The notes under the pieces were generated by a model. It was not told where the DNA came from. It ran no database searches and worked only from the letters and a program-made list of their open reading frames with translations. From Acidobacteriota bacterium (GTDB lineage: Bacteria > Acidobacteriota > Polarisedimenticolia > JACPZX01), in assembly GCA_016195325.1 (NCBI GenBank), contig JACPZX010000029.1, forward strand, positions 1 to 64,000: a DNA stretch of 64,000 nucleotides, read 5' to 3'. The position numbers and the translations under genes are program-made. Shown here in pieces: positions 40,852 through 50,340 of the stretch. How positions within the stretch are numbered: position 1 is the stretch's first letter; each line of letters opens with the position of its first letter.

Positions 40852-40865
40852 CGTCTTCGTGACGT

Positions 40866-43031
40866 TCAGTCCTTCTTCTTCTTTTTCTTCTCGGCCTCGG
40901 GCTTCTTCGCGTTCCCGTCCTTCTCCTTCGAGTCCTTCTGCTTCACGTCGGCGGGCGGGGCCTGCGCCGGCTTCTCGCCCCCGGACGGTCTGGCCTGCTG
41001 CGGTGGCTCCGTCCCGGAAGGAGCGGCGTGGTGCGAGGGTCCGTTCCCCGAAGGATGGTGCTGATGCGACGGGGCACTTCCCGCGGGCCCCGCGGGCTTT
41101 GCCGGCTGCGCCGACCCGGTTCCCTCCTGACCAGTCTGACCGCGCTGTCCTCCCTCGGCCGGCGGTTTGGTCTGAGGCTGACCGGACTGGGGCTGGCCCG
41201 ACTGAGGCTGTCCGGACTGAGGCGGCGGAGTCCTGTGGAGCTTCTGCCATCTCCCGTGCCCCTTCGTGGACTCACCCTCGGGCGGCTGGGCCGGCTGACC
41301 CGTCGCGGCCGGCGGCTCGCCGCCCGCGGAGGCCGTCGATGGCGTGCCCCCCCTCGGCTCATGCGGGCCCGGCATCCCCGGCTTCACCTGTGCCGGAGCC
41401 CCCTCGGGCTTCCCCTCGGAGTGCGGCGTCATCGGCTGGATGTCGTGCTCGATGGGGCGCGGGCCGCGTCCCCGGTTCTCTCCTCTCGCCTGGAGCTTCT
41501 GCGGCCGCTCGGCGGAGAGGGCCGAGCGCGCGTTGACCCCTTCCGGGACCTTCGTTCCCCTCTCGTAGGGCTTGCCCACATCGCCGCCGTAGGCGATGGG
41601 CTCACGGACCGGCTTGCCGGTCGTCCGGATCGTCTGCTCCTTGTCCCTGAAGGGTGTCTGCTTGGGGGGCGGGACGAGCCGCGTCACGAACGGGCGCTGC
41701 TGCTCGGGTGGAGGGGCGACCTGCTTCCGCCCCTCGCGCGGCGGGTACGAGGCGAGGCTGTCCCGGGTCGGCGCGACCCCCGTGGGGGAGGTCCCCATCA
41801 CCGGCACATCGCGCACCTGCTCGGGGCGATAGTGCACGCGATCGCCGCGGCCGGTGACGAAGGTATTTTGGTTCACGACGGTCACGGAGTTCACGACGGT
41901 GATGTTGGTGTAGTGGACGCTTGTCGTCGGCGCCGGCTGCCACGGGTAGTAGTACGGCTCGGCGGGGGCCAGCGGCACCCAGCCGATGTTGGGCTGGCTT
42001 CCGATCGAGACGCCGACGCTCCAGTGGGATCCGCCGACGAAGGCGACGAGCGCGGGGGCGTAGACGGGCTGGGGCATCACGACCGGAGTCGGGGCGATGA
42101 AGCCGGCGGGAGGCGGCGGCACCCACGCCCAGCCTCCGCCGACCGAGACCCATCGGCCGTAGTGATACGGCGCCCATCCCCACGATTCGTAGGAGACCCA
42201 CGTCCACCCGTACGGATCCTGCCAGACCCACCGGCCGGACTGATACGGCGCCCAGTCGGGGCTGACGCCGGCGGGAACCCAGACCGAGCCGTACGTCGGA
42301 TCGGCGCGCCAGGCGCCGTGCTCGTCGAGATCCTCGTAGCCGTCGACGTCCGCGTGGACGTGATGGGCGCTCTCCGCCTTCTGGAACCTTTCGTCGCGAC
42401 CCGCGGCCCAGGCGTCGAACGGGCCCGAGGGGCGCACGCGGCCGTACTCGTAGGTCGGGGGCTCGGCGTCATCGAGGCCGAGCGTCTCGTTGTCGTCGAC
42501 GTCGAGCTGCTCGCCGTTGAGGGCGACGGAAAGCCCCCCTCTCACCACCTCGAAGCTCGTGCGCCGGGGATCCACGGTGACCCTGTAGGTCCCGGGGGCG
42601 GTGATGGCGGCGGTCGCGTTGGGAGTGTCGATCTCGATCGTGCTCCCCTGCGGCGAGGACCCCACCTGCAGGTACATGTGCCCGGAGCTCACGCCGATCT
42701 GCGTCACGTCGGAGGTCAGGCTCACGAGATCGATCTGGGTGTCGTTGGCGAGCCGGGCGAAGTTCCCCCTTCCGAGGCTGATCTCCGCTCGGGCTTCCTT
42801 CGCCGTGTAGACGGAGTCCCCGGTCATGAGCGGCGTGTTCGCGCCGAGATCGTTCCAGTCGTCCGCGTCGCCGCGCTGGTAAGAGGCATCTCCTTCGACG
42901 AAGCTCGCGCGGACGATTCTTTCGGGCTTCTCCGGAGGCGCATGCGGGTCCGGAGGGACCTGGGCCGCGAGCAGCCGGGGCGCCGGCGACAGCGCGGAGA
43001 GGAACATCAACGCCAGCAGAGTGCGCTTCAT
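40866..43031 (-). CDS. exported FecR-domain protein with aromatic-rich middle and Pro/Gln/Lys-rich tail
   Basis: 721 residues. After a signal peptide (TLLALMFLSALSPAPRLLA) comes a FecR-like beta domain (VEGDASYQRGDADDW, NTPLMTGDSVYTAKEARAEISLGRG, GTYRVTVDP). Next is a tryptophan/tyrosine-rich segment with repeated W-x-P-Y-x-x-G-R-W units (PYQSGRWVWQDPYGWTW, PYHYGRWVSVGGGWAW) of the DUF6600 type. The last ~250 residues are low-complexity (P, Q, G; tandem GQPQSGQPQS repeats), ending in a run of lysines. No sigma factor or receptor gene is near, so this is not a classical FecR anti-sigma protein; an envelope structural role is a guess. It probably shares a transcript with the LIM/peptidase gene. 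Confidence 0.75.
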   Translation of the reverse strand: MKRTLLALMFLSALSPAPRLLAAQVPPDPHAPPEKPERIVRASFVEGDASYQRGDADDWNDLGANTPLMTGDSVYTAKEARAEISLGRGNFARLANDTQIDLVSLTSDVTQIGVSSGHMYLQVGSSPQGSTIEIDTPNATAAITAPGTYRVTVDPRRTSFEVVRGGLSVALNGEQLDVDDNETLGLDDAEPPTYEYGRVRPSGPFDAWAAGRDERFQKAESAHHVHADVDGYEDLDEHGAWRADPTYGSVWVPAGVSPDWAPYQSGRWVWQDPYGWTWVSYESWGWAPYHYGRWVSVGGGWAWVPPPPAGFIAPTPVVMPQPVYAPALVAFVGGSHWSVGVSIGSQPNIGWVPLAPAEPYYYPWQPAPTTSVHYTNITVVNSVTVVNQNTFVTGRGDRVHYRPEQVRDVPVMGTSPTGVAPTRDSLASYPPREGRKQVAPPPEQQRPFVTRLVPPPKQTPFRDKEQTIRTTGKPVREPIAYGGDVGKPYERGTKVPEGVNARSALSAERPQKLQARGENRGRGPRPIEHDIQPMTPHSEGKPEGAPAQVKPGMPGPHEPRGGTPSTASAGGEPPAATGQPAQPPEGESTKGHGRWQKLHRTPPPQSGQPQSGQPQSGQPQTKPPAEGGQRGQTGQEGTGSAQPAKPAGPAGSAPSHQHHPSGNGPSHHAAPSGTEPPQQARPSGGEKPAQAPPADVKQKDSKEKDGNAKKPEAEKKKKKKD

Positions 43032-43287
43032 CCTGATCCTCCATGAGGCTCCGGCGCCTTGGCGATGGCGCCGACCCGTGACGGGTGGAAGTCCGTGGTG
43101 CCTGGTTTCTGCGGGGACGGGAGCGGCGACATCAATATGGCGCGGGCGCCGCGGGCGGCAACCGCGTGGAATCCGACACGGGCCGGAACCCTGGCGGGAT
43201 TCTAGACCACGCGCGGGCAGGAGCGGGGATCGAATGTCGGCCTTGTCCGGGTCTGTCGCGACCCCGGGCGGAGCGGGCTCGCGGGCG

Positions 43288-43938
43288 TCAGGAGATGAGG
43301 CGCGCCCTCAGGGCCTTCGTCACCGCCTCGGACTTCGAGTGGACGTGGAGCTTCCCGTAGATGCTCCGGATGTAGTTGCGGATGGTGTTCACCGTGACGC
43401 CGAGCTGCTCGCCGGCGGACTGGTAGCTGTGCCCTTCGCTGAGCAGCTTCAGGAGGCGCGTCTCGTGCGGGGTCAGCCGCTCGTCGTCGCGCGCGGGGGT
43501 GTGGGTCCGCTGGAAGAGGGTCACGACCTTCCGCGCGATCTCGGGGGACATCGGTGACCCCCCTTCGTGCGCCTCGCGGATCGCCTCGACGAGCCGGGAG
43601 GGGGCCGTGTTCTTCAGCAGGTAGCCGCAGGCGCCGTTGCAGATCGACTCGAAGATCTTGTCCTCCTCGGCGAAGACCGTCAGCATGAGGACCTGCATGC
43701 CTGGAAGCCTTTCCCTCAGGAGCCTCACCCCCTGCGACCCGAGCATCCCAGGAAGGTGGATGTCGAGGAGGAGGACGTCGGGGGGATAGCGCGGGAGGGA
43801 CGCCAGCGCCTGCTCGACGGAGCCGAAGGTGCCGGCGAGCCCGTAGCTGGTCGTGGCCGTGATGAGGGCCGCGAGCCCCGTTCGCAGCGACTCGTCGTCC
43901 TCCACGATCGCGACGGCGATCCGTTTGCTCTTCGTCAT
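43288..43938 (-). CDS. NarL/LuxR-type response regulator
   Basis: 216 residues: an N-terminal REC domain with acidic pocket EDD and phospho-acceptor Asp59 in DVLLLDIHLPG, then a C-terminal LuxR-type HTH (LTPHETRLLKLLSEGHSYQSAGEQLGVTVNTIRNYIRSIYGKLHVHS). It is a DNA-binding output regulator. It lies 44 bases downstream of the propeller histidine kinase, which uses the HisKA_3/HATPase type that normally pairs with NarL regulators, so they form a cognate pair. The HTH helix reads TVNTIRNYIR rather than the common TVKTHV, but is otherwise standard. Confidence 0.92.
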   Translation of the reverse strand: MTKSKRIAVAIVEDDESLRTGLAALITATTSYGLAGTFGSVEQALASLPRYPPDVLLLDIHLPGMLGSQGVRLLRERLPGMQVLMLTVFAEEDKIFESICNGACGYLLKNTAPSRLVEAIREAHEGGSPMSPEIARKVVTLFQRTHTPARDDERLTPHETRLLKLLSEGHSYQSAGEQLGVTVNTIRNYIRSIYGKLHVHSKSEAVTKALRARLIS

Positions 43939-43982
43939 GGGGGGGACGATACCTCAATCCCGGCGCGACGGGCAGAGCATGT

Positions 43983-46900
43983 TCATGCTCCCCCGTGGCG
44001 ACCCGCCGGCGCGAGGTCGCAGACGAGGGTGACCGCGGTCCCCTCCCCCGGCGCGCTCGCGATCCGGAGCGCTCCGCCCATCTCCGCCGCCCGAGCGCGA
44101 AGGTTCTGAAGCCCGTGCCCGCCCCGGCCGGCGACGGGCGCGGAGGGCTCGGGAGGGGTGAAGCCGCCCCCGTCGTCGCGCACCTCGGCGCGAAGGCGCC
44201 CCGCCTCGACGCGCAGATCGATCGACACGCGCCGGCAGCCCGAGTGCTTGGCGGCGTTGTTCACCGCTTCCTTCAGGATCAGGTAGAGGTGGCGGCGCGT
44301 CTCGGGGGCGAGAGGAAGGGGAGGGTCTCCCGCCGGGGCGGTGATCCCGAAGGAAGCGCCGAGCGGCTCGAGGAGCCCGAGGCTGAACTGCCTCAGGCGC
44401 GCGACGACGCTCGCGAGGTCGTCGCGCCGCGGGTCGATCGACCAGACGATGTCGCTCATCGACTCGACGAGCGCGCGCGCGGAATCCCCCATGTCGCCGA
44501 GAATCCTCTGACTTTCCGCGGCGCCAAGAACGCCGGGGCGGCGCACCAGCTCGCTCTGGATGGCGATCCGCGAGAGGCTCGCCCCGAGGTCGTCGTGAAG
44601 GTCCGCCGCGATGCGCGTCCGCACGCGCTCGACCTCGAGGAGGCGGCGGACGCGAAGGCGATGGAACGCGGTGACGAGCCCCGCGGCCGCCGCCGCCGCG
44701 AGGAGGAGGAACCATCCGCGCTGCCAGATCGGCGGCGATATCGAGAAGCCCACCGTCGCCGGCACCGGGCTCCCCTGCGCGTCGCTGTTGAGCGCCCGGA
44801 CGGCGAAGCGGTACGCGCCGGGGGCGAGCCGCGCGAAGTTCACCGCGCGCGTCTCGGTGGGTGCGCTCCACTCTCCACCGGCTCCCCCGAGGCGGTACTG
44901 GTACCTCAATCGCTCACCGACGCCGAAGTCGAGACCGACGAAGCCGATCTCGAGCTCGCGTTGGTCGGGGGCGAGGGCGATCCCATCGATCCCAGTCTCG
45001 CCCAGGAGACTGGCGGCCCGGCGCACCCCCCCGACGCGCAGGTCGGTGATCCAGACGGGGGGCGGGCTCCGGGGCTCCGGGGCCCTCGGCACGAGGCGCG
45101 AGACTCCGCCGGTGGAGCTGAACCAGACCGCTCCCTCGCGATCCGCCGCGGCGAGGGAGATCTCGCTGCCGGCGAGGCCGTCCGCGGGGGTGAGGTGCCG
45201 GAGCTTCCCGGTGGCGGGATCGAGGACATCGACGCCTTTCCCCGTGCCGAGGTAGATGCGCCCGAAGCGATCCTCGGCGACGGCATTCACCGATCGGTTC
45301 GTCAGCCCCTCCGCCGTCGAGTAGTGGACGAACGTCGGTTTTTCCGCTGCGGGGTCGTCCACCCTCGCCACCCCCTCATCCGTCGACGCGATCCATAGCC
45401 GGTCCCGTGAATCGCGGAAGATCGCCGCGATCGCCCCCGCCGGCACGCCGTCCTTCGCCGTGAAGGTCTGAGAGCGGCCGTCCCGGTACCGGACAAGCTC
45501 CGCGCCGCCGTATCCCAGCCAGACGTTGCCGGAGGCGTCCTCGGCAAAGGCGTTCGCGGCTTCGGCCGGGAGGATCGGGGGGCCAATCCTCTCGATCTTC
45601 CCGCTCGATCGTCTCCAGCGCATGACCGAGTACGCCGAGATCCAGACGTCCGCCCGCGAGTCCTCGAAGAGGCGGAAGATCTCGTCGGAGGGCATCCCGT
45701 CCTTCGTCGTGTAGATCGCGGAAGGGATCGCCCGCGCGAGATCCTCCCACCGGGCGACGCCCGAGTAGCGAAGGAGGCCGTGCCCGGTGGGGACCCACCA
45801 GTCGCCGAGGTGATCCTGGAAGGTGAGTTGCGAGATCCCCCACCCGCGACCGGAGTTCGTCGAGGGGACGTTGATCTTCACAGCGGGGAAAGGGGGTCCT
45901 TGCAGAAGGTTCAGGACCGTCTGGAGGTCCTTCGTGTGCGTGCTGGCGAGAAGGCGCCCCTCGCGATCGCGCAGGAACGAGACGCAGTGGGGCCCGGGGA
46001 GACCGTCCCCCGCGAAGTACGTCGTCAACCCGTCGCGCGCGAGCTTCCACGCGCCATCGTACGTCGATCCGATCCAGACGTTGCCGTTCCGGTCCTCCGC
46101 GAGGGCGACCACGGCGAGAACCTTCAGTCCGCGGCTCGCGTCCCAGACGGAGATTCTCGTCGAAGCGCCCGGCCCCCGCGTGAGGACTGAGACGCCGTAC
46201 GTTCCGCCCGCGAGGATCCTCCCGTCGGTGGTGCGCACGAGCGCGTAGATCTGATTATCCAGGAGCCCGTCGGTCGCGGTCAACCGCGCGATCACGCGGA
46301 CGCCCCCGTCGGCTCCGGGAGCGACGTGGAGGAGCCCCTCGTACCCCCCGGCCCAGAACCCCCCCTCGCCGTCCGGCGCGAGGGCACGGAGGTTCCCGTA
46401 CGGAGGGGCGGGGGGCACGAAGAAGCGATCGAGGCCCCCGTCGCGGCGGCGGTGCAGGAGCCCGAGGTAACGCGTCGCGATCCAGATCCCTCCCTCCCCG
46501 TCCGGCAGGAAGGCGTTGATCTGCCGAATCCCCTCGAGCCCGCTCGGCTCGGCGATCTCGACGCTCTCGAAGGAGCCGGTGCGGGGATCGAAGCGCAGGA
46601 GACCGTCCCAGGTCCCGATCCAGATCGATCCGTCGCCGGCCTCGATGAGCGTCCGGAGGTTTCTCCTCGATGGCTCCCCCTCCGGCACGAAGATCTTCAA
46701 CGAGCCGGCTTCCCCGCGGGAGTCGCGCCCCGCGGATCCGTGGGGCGCAATGCGCGCGAGCCCCGCGGCGGTGGCGACCCAGAGCGTTCCGTCCCGCGAC
46801 TCGATGACGTCGCTCACGACCGGGGACGGCATCCCCTGCCCGGGACCGATCGTCGTGAACTCGTACCCGTCGAAGCGCGACAGCCCGTCGGCGGTGCACA

Positions 46901-47069
46901 GCCAGATGAACCCCCGGGAGTCCTGGTAAGCGCACGCGATCCCATCGCGAGGGAGGCCGCTCGTCGTGGTGTAGACGGTGAAGGGGAGCTGCTCGGCGCG
47001 CGCCGCGCCGATCGCGAGAAAGATCGCCAGCCCGGCCGCGGCGGGGCGGCCGGCGGAGTGTGCGCGCAT
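43983..47069 (-). CDS. two-component regulator propeller sensor kinase (HisKA_3)
   Basis: 1028 residues. A signal peptide (AGLAIFLAIGAARA) is followed by about 14 propeller repeats in the periplasm (G-L-P-x-D-x-I and D-x-x-G-x-I/L-W-I/V-G/A-T patterns, e.g. LPRDGIACAYQDSRGFIWLCTADGL), a Y_Y_Y immunoglobulin-like domain (~700-770), one membrane helix (GWFLLLAAAAAAGLVTAF), then HisKA_3 with His825 in AADLHDDLGASLSR and a HATPase (EAVNNAAKHSG, DDGGGF, GHGLQNLRARA). Such sensors resemble the polysaccharide-sensing hybrids but with a NarL-type kinase core. It sits between the REC-CheB gene (9-base gap) and the NarL regulator. Confidence 0.92.
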   Translation of the reverse strand: MRAHSAGRPAAAGLAIFLAIGAARAEQLPFTVYTTTSGLPRDGIACAYQDSRGFIWLCTADGLSRFDGYEFTTIGPGQGMPSPVVSDVIESRDGTLWVATAAGLARIAPHGSAGRDSRGEAGSLKIFVPEGEPSRRNLRTLIEAGDGSIWIGTWDGLLRFDPRTGSFESVEIAEPSGLEGIRQINAFLPDGEGGIWIATRYLGLLHRRRDGGLDRFFVPPAPPYGNLRALAPDGEGGFWAGGYEGLLHVAPGADGGVRVIARLTATDGLLDNQIYALVRTTDGRILAGGTYGVSVLTRGPGASTRISVWDASRGLKVLAVVALAEDRNGNVWIGSTYDGAWKLARDGLTTYFAGDGLPGPHCVSFLRDREGRLLASTHTKDLQTVLNLLQGPPFPAVKINVPSTNSGRGWGISQLTFQDHLGDWWVPTGHGLLRYSGVARWEDLARAIPSAIYTTKDGMPSDEIFRLFEDSRADVWISAYSVMRWRRSSGKIERIGPPILPAEAANAFAEDASGNVWLGYGGAELVRYRDGRSQTFTAKDGVPAGAIAAIFRDSRDRLWIASTDEGVARVDDPAAEKPTFVHYSTAEGLTNRSVNAVAEDRFGRIYLGTGKGVDVLDPATGKLRHLTPADGLAGSEISLAAADREGAVWFSSTGGVSRLVPRAPEPRSPPPVWITDLRVGGVRRAASLLGETGIDGIALAPDQRELEIGFVGLDFGVGERLRYQYRLGGAGGEWSAPTETRAVNFARLAPGAYRFAVRALNSDAQGSPVPATVGFSISPPIWQRGWFLLLAAAAAAGLVTAFHRLRVRRLLEVERVRTRIAADLHDDLGASLSRIAIQSELVRRPGVLGAAESQRILGDMGDSARALVESMSDIVWSIDPRRDDLASVVARLRQFSLGLLEPLGASFGITAPAGDPPLPLAPETRRHLYLILKEAVNNAAKHSGCRRVSIDLRVEAGRLRAEVRDDGGGFTPPEPSAPVAGRGGHGLQNLRARAAEMGGALRIASAPGEGTAVTLVCDLAPAGRHGGA

Positions 47070-47078
47070 CCGGCGATT

Positions 47079-48098
47079 CTAACCCGCGGCGGGCGTCCCC
47101 CGCGCCGCGAGCCGGGAGGCGTGGAGGACGATGGCCCCGGGAAGGAGGGCCGGGCCGAGAGAGCTCGTCGCGACTCCCAGCTCGAGGACGCCGCGGGGCA
47201 TCGAGGGGGCGAGCGCGGTCGCGGGATCCTGGACGAGGACCACCCCTCCCGCCTGCCGGATCTCCGCGGCCCCTGAGGCTCCGTCGCGCCCCATGCCGCT
47301 CAGCACGACGGCGAGGCACTGCGCCCCGAAGGCGCGGGCCGCGCTCCGGAAGAGAGGATCCGCCGCCGGGCGGAGGAAGCTCTCCGGCGGATCGTCGAGG
47401 AGCCTCAGATGGAACGTCCCCGGGTCGACGACGAGGTGCCGATCCCCCGGCGCCACGTACACCTCCCCGCCGCGCGTCGCCATGCCGCCGGCCGCGAGGC
47501 GCACCGGCATCGCCGCGACGCGCCCGAGCCTGTCGGCGAAGGCCTCGAGCATCCAGGCCGGCCCGTGCAGCGTGATGAAGAAGGCGGCGCCCGGGAGGGG
47601 CGGGATCGCCGCGAAGAGATCGCCGAGGAGCGGCGGCCCTCCCGTGGAGGCGGCGAGAACGACCCCGACGTAGGGGGCCCGGGCCTGCGGGCGCGGCGGC
47701 CGCGGCGTCGCGATCGCGATGGGAGGTGGCGGCTCGTCGCGGCGCGCGAGGCACGCGCGCAGCCGCGTGACGACTTCGGCGGTGGCGATCGGCTTGGCGA
47801 TGTAGTCGTCCGCGCCCGCGGACATCGCCCGCTCCCGCGCGTCGGCGGAGGTCACCGCGGTGATCATGACGATGATCGGCTGCGGCGCGGCGCTCCCCCT
47901 CACGCGCCGCACGAGCTCGATGCCGTCCACCGAGGGCATCATCCAGTCGGTGAGGAGCACGTCGAAGCGCTCGCGATGGAGCGCGTCGAGAGCCTCCCTT
48001 CCGTCCGCGGCGGTGACGACCGTGTACCCCGCCCTCGAGAGAATGCCGTGCAGAATCATCGAGCTGACGGGGTCGTGATCGGCGATCAGGACCTTCAT
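47079..48098 (-). CDS. response regulator fused to CheB-type methylesterase domain
   Basis: 339 residues from ATG 48098 (an upstream in-frame ATG adds only non-homologous residues). REC domain: VLIADHDPVSSMILHG, DVLLTDWMMPSVDGIELV with the phospho-Asp, and KPIATAEVV. The C-terminal CheB domain keeps the catalytic triad: Ser in LAASTGGPPLL, His in ITLHGPAWM and Asp in LSGMGRDGASG. CheB removes methyl groups from chemoreceptor glutamates or deamidates them. No cheA, cheR, cheW or receptor is in the window, so a non-chemotaxis or distant target is possible. It is the first gene of a three-gene signalling operon. Confidence 0.9.
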   Translation of the reverse strand: MKVLIADHDPVSSMILHGILSRAGYTVVTAADGREALDALHRERFDVLLTDWMMPSVDGIELVRRVRGSAAPQPIIVMITAVTSADARERAMSAGADDYIAKPIATAEVVTRLRACLARRDEPPPPIAIATPRPPRPQARAPYVGVVLAASTGGPPLLGDLFAAIPPLPGAAFFITLHGPAWMLEAFADRLGRVAAMPVRLAAGGMATRGGEVYVAPGDRHLVVDPGTFHLRLLDDPPESFLRPAADPLFRSAARAFGAQCLAVVLSGMGRDGASGAAEIRQAGGVVLVQDPATALAPSMPRGVLELGVATSSLGPALLPGAIVLHASRLAARGTPAAG

Positions 48099-48342
48099 GC
48101 GTCCCCTCTCGACGCCCAACCCCGGGGGCACCGGGCGCTGGCGCAGGCTGCCTGAGGGGCGCTCGCCCGTCAAGCGGGGGGCCGTGCGCACGCCACGGCG
48201 GCGCGGCGGGATTTCACGCACTTCCGTGCGGGACCCCGTCGCCGCCGCTGCGCTCTCACCGCATGGCAGCCGAAGTGGCGCCCGGGATTGCTGGCGAGAC
48301 GATTGCTAGGCTCCTCCCGGAGGTCGACGCGGTGATGGAAGC

Positions 48343-49650
48343 ATGAGACGCCGGACGATCACGATTCGGACGGCGGCCCCCATCGCGGTCCTCCTCGCCC
48401 TTCTCGCGCCGGCCTCGGCGGCCCCGGCGACCATCCAGCCCGGCGACCTCTTCGCCGGAGTCTTCTTCGGCCAGGTGAACTGGTACTCGAACGCCGGCGC
48501 GTTCCAGCGCTCGCTCCACACGACCGGGAGCCGCTGGTCCACGGGGATGTCGTTCGACGGCGCCGGTCGCCTCTACGTCACCAACTTCATCGAGCAGAGC
48601 GTGAGCCGGTTCGACGCCGGCGGAAATCTCCTCGGCGGCTTCGCGAACGGGTTCGGCGGAAAGCCCGAGTCAATCGTCTTCGACGCGGCGGGCGAGGCCC
48701 TCATCGGCGTCGCGGACGGCGACGGCGACGTGAAGCGCTTCGACGCGGCCGGCAACCTCGTGGCCGAGTACGCCGTCGCGGTCGAGAACCAGGGTGCCGA
48801 CTGGATCGACCTCGCCCCCGACCAGTGCACTCTGTACTACACGTCGGAAGGGGCGCGCGTGAAGCGGTACGACGTCTGCGCCGGCGCGCAGCTCCCGGAC
48901 TTCGCGACGGACCTCCACGGGCCCGCGTACGCCCTGCGCCTCCTCGCCGACGGCGGCCTCCTGGTCGCCGACACGGAGGACATCCACCGGCTCGACTCCG
49001 CCGGCGTGACGGTGCGGACCTACTCGGTCCCGGGGGAGTTCGACTGGTTCGCCCTCAACGTCGATCGCGACGGGGCCACTTTCTGGGCGGGTGACTACGA
49101 CAGCGGCGATGCGTACCGCTTCGACATCGCCACCGGCGCCGTCGTGGCCGGCCCGATCCTCACGTGCAACTCCATCTGCCTCAGCGGCCTCGTCGCCTTC
49201 GGCGATCCGGACGTGGACGGCGACGGCGTCCCCGATCGCCGCGACAACTGTCCCCTCGCCGCAAACGGCGCCCAGGCCGACACCGACGGCGACAGGGTCG
49301 GCGACGCCTGCGACGGCGACCCGCTGAACCCGGCGGCGTGGGGGGCGCCGAGCGAGCCGCTGCATCTGGTCTTCTCGAGTTCCGGCACCCTCACGTGGAG
49401 CGCGCCGGTCAGGACGGGAGGCGTCCCGGCCTACGACACGATCCGCGCCGAGATCAGCTCCGATTTCACGATCACCGCGACCTGCGTCGAGTCGGGGGGG
49501 ACCGACACGACCACCTTCGACCCGTACGTCCCGCCGACCGGCAGCGCGGTCTACTACCTCGTCCGGGCCGCGACCGCCTGCCCCTCGTGCACCGGCCCGC
49601 TCGGCACCACGTCGGCGGGCGATCCGAGAGTCGCTGTCGGCTGCCCCTGA
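48343..49650 (+). CDS. secreted propeller protein with thrombospondin type 3 repeat
   Basis: 435 residues with a signal peptide ([16 protein letters not shown]). Residues ~45-280 form six or so propeller blades of NHL/SMP-30-like type ([64 protein letters not shown]). Then a calcium-binding thrombospondin type 3 repeat ([30 protein letters not shown]) and a C-terminal fibronectin-like domain with cysteines. Extracellular or outer-surface adhesion or binding is the usual inference; no enzyme motif. It is divergent from the CheB operon with a 244-base shared upstream region. Confidence 0.75.
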   Translation: MRRRTITIRTAAPIAVLLALLAPASAAPATIQPGDLFAGVFFGQVNWYSNAGAFQRSLHTTGSRWSTGMSFDGAGRLYVTNFIEQSVSRFDAGGNLLGGFANGFGGKPESIVFDAAGEALIGVADGDGDVKRFDAAGNLVAEYAVAVENQGADWIDLAPDQCTLYYTSEGARVKRYDVCAGAQLPDFATDLHGPAYALRLLADGGLLVADTEDIHRLDSAGVTVRTYSVPGEFDWFALNVDRDGATFWAGDYDSGDAYRFDIATGAVVAGPILTCNSICLSGLVAFGDPDVDGDGVPDRRDNCPLAANGAQADTDGDRVGDACDGDPLNPAAWGAPSEPLHLVFSSSGTLTWSAPVRTGGVPAYDTIRAEISSDFTITATCVESGGTDTTTFDPYVPPTGSAVYYLVRAATACPSCTGPLGTTSAGDPRVAVGCP

Positions 49651-49728
49651 CCCGGCCTTCCCGGGCTCGCCCCCGCCCGCCGCCCGTGTCATGCTCTCCC
49701 GGCGCCCCGCGCGCGACGGAGGGACTCC

Positions 49729-50247
49729 ATGACGCGATCACCCGCAACGATTCTCGTCTCCACGATCGCCGTCGCCGCGCTTTCGGGACTCCTTCCGATC
49801 GCCGGCGACGCGCAGAGCCCGAAGCCGCCCGCGACGGGCCCCGCCATGGACGGTCCCGCCCGCCACGCCGTCATCCTCGTGAGGCTGGCCGCCGATCTGA
49901 TCGAGACGCGCGGGCGCGAGCGCGCCTTCGAGGAGTTCCGGAAGAAGGGGGGGATGTTCTACCGCGGCGACACGTACGTCTTCGTCGACGACATGGCGGG
50001 GAAGGCCCTTCTCAATCCGGCCTTCCCCGAGGTGGAAGGGAAGAGCATGATCGACGAGAAGGACGCGAACGGGAAGCTGCTGCAGCGCGCGATGATCGAT
50101 CTTCTAAGGGAAAAGGAAGAGGGGTGGGTCGACTACATGTGGCCGAAGCCCGGGGAGACGGCTCCCTCTCACAAGTGGACCTACGTGAAGCGCGTCACCG
50201 TCGACGGCGCCCCCGCCCTCGTCGGCGCGGGGATCTACGCGGAGTGA
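49729..50247 (+). CDS. periplasmic single Cache-domain protein
   Basis: 172 residues: a signal peptide (VSTIAVAALSGLLPIAGDA), then a sCache_2-type sensor domain with helical start (HAVILVRLAADLIETRGRERAFEEFRKKGG), YVFVDDMAGKALLNPAFPEVEGKS, the acidic DEKDANGKLLQRAMIDLLREKEEGWVDYMWPKPGE and a closing strand KWTYVKRVTVDGAPALVGAGIYAE. Cache domains bind small molecules such as organic acids and normally sit on receptors or kinases; this one is free-standing, so it may be a soluble binding protein feeding a partner sensor. GGAGGG precedes the ATG. Confidence 0.75.
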   Translation: MTRSPATILVSTIAVAALSGLLPIAGDAQSPKPPATGPAMDGPARHAVILVRLAADLIETRGRERAFEEFRKKGGMFYRGDTYVFVDDMAGKALLNPAFPEVEGKSMIDEKDANGKLLQRAMIDLLREKEEGWVDYMWPKPGETAPSHKWTYVKRVTVDGAPALVGAGIYAE

Positions 50248-50272
50248 GGGGGGCGCGCGGCGAGATTCGCGC

Positions 50273-50301
50273 TTGACGGATCCCGCCGATCCGGGTATCT
50301 G
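50273..50301 (+). promoter_or_regulatory. possible promoter for the eight-cysteine peptide gene
   Basis: TTGACG (50273-50278) is separated by 17 bases from TATCTG (50296-50301). An inverted repeat GGATC/GATCC lies in the spacer. The -10 match is weak. Confidence 0.35.
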
Positions 50302-50340
50302 GAGCGAGCAGGACGTCTGCCGTTCGATGGAGGGCCCCCG

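Noticed and set aside
40866-43031. Classical FecR anti-sigma regulator
   Set aside because: No ECF sigma factor or TonB receptor is adjacent, and the FecR domain follows a signal peptide with no cytoplasmic segment.
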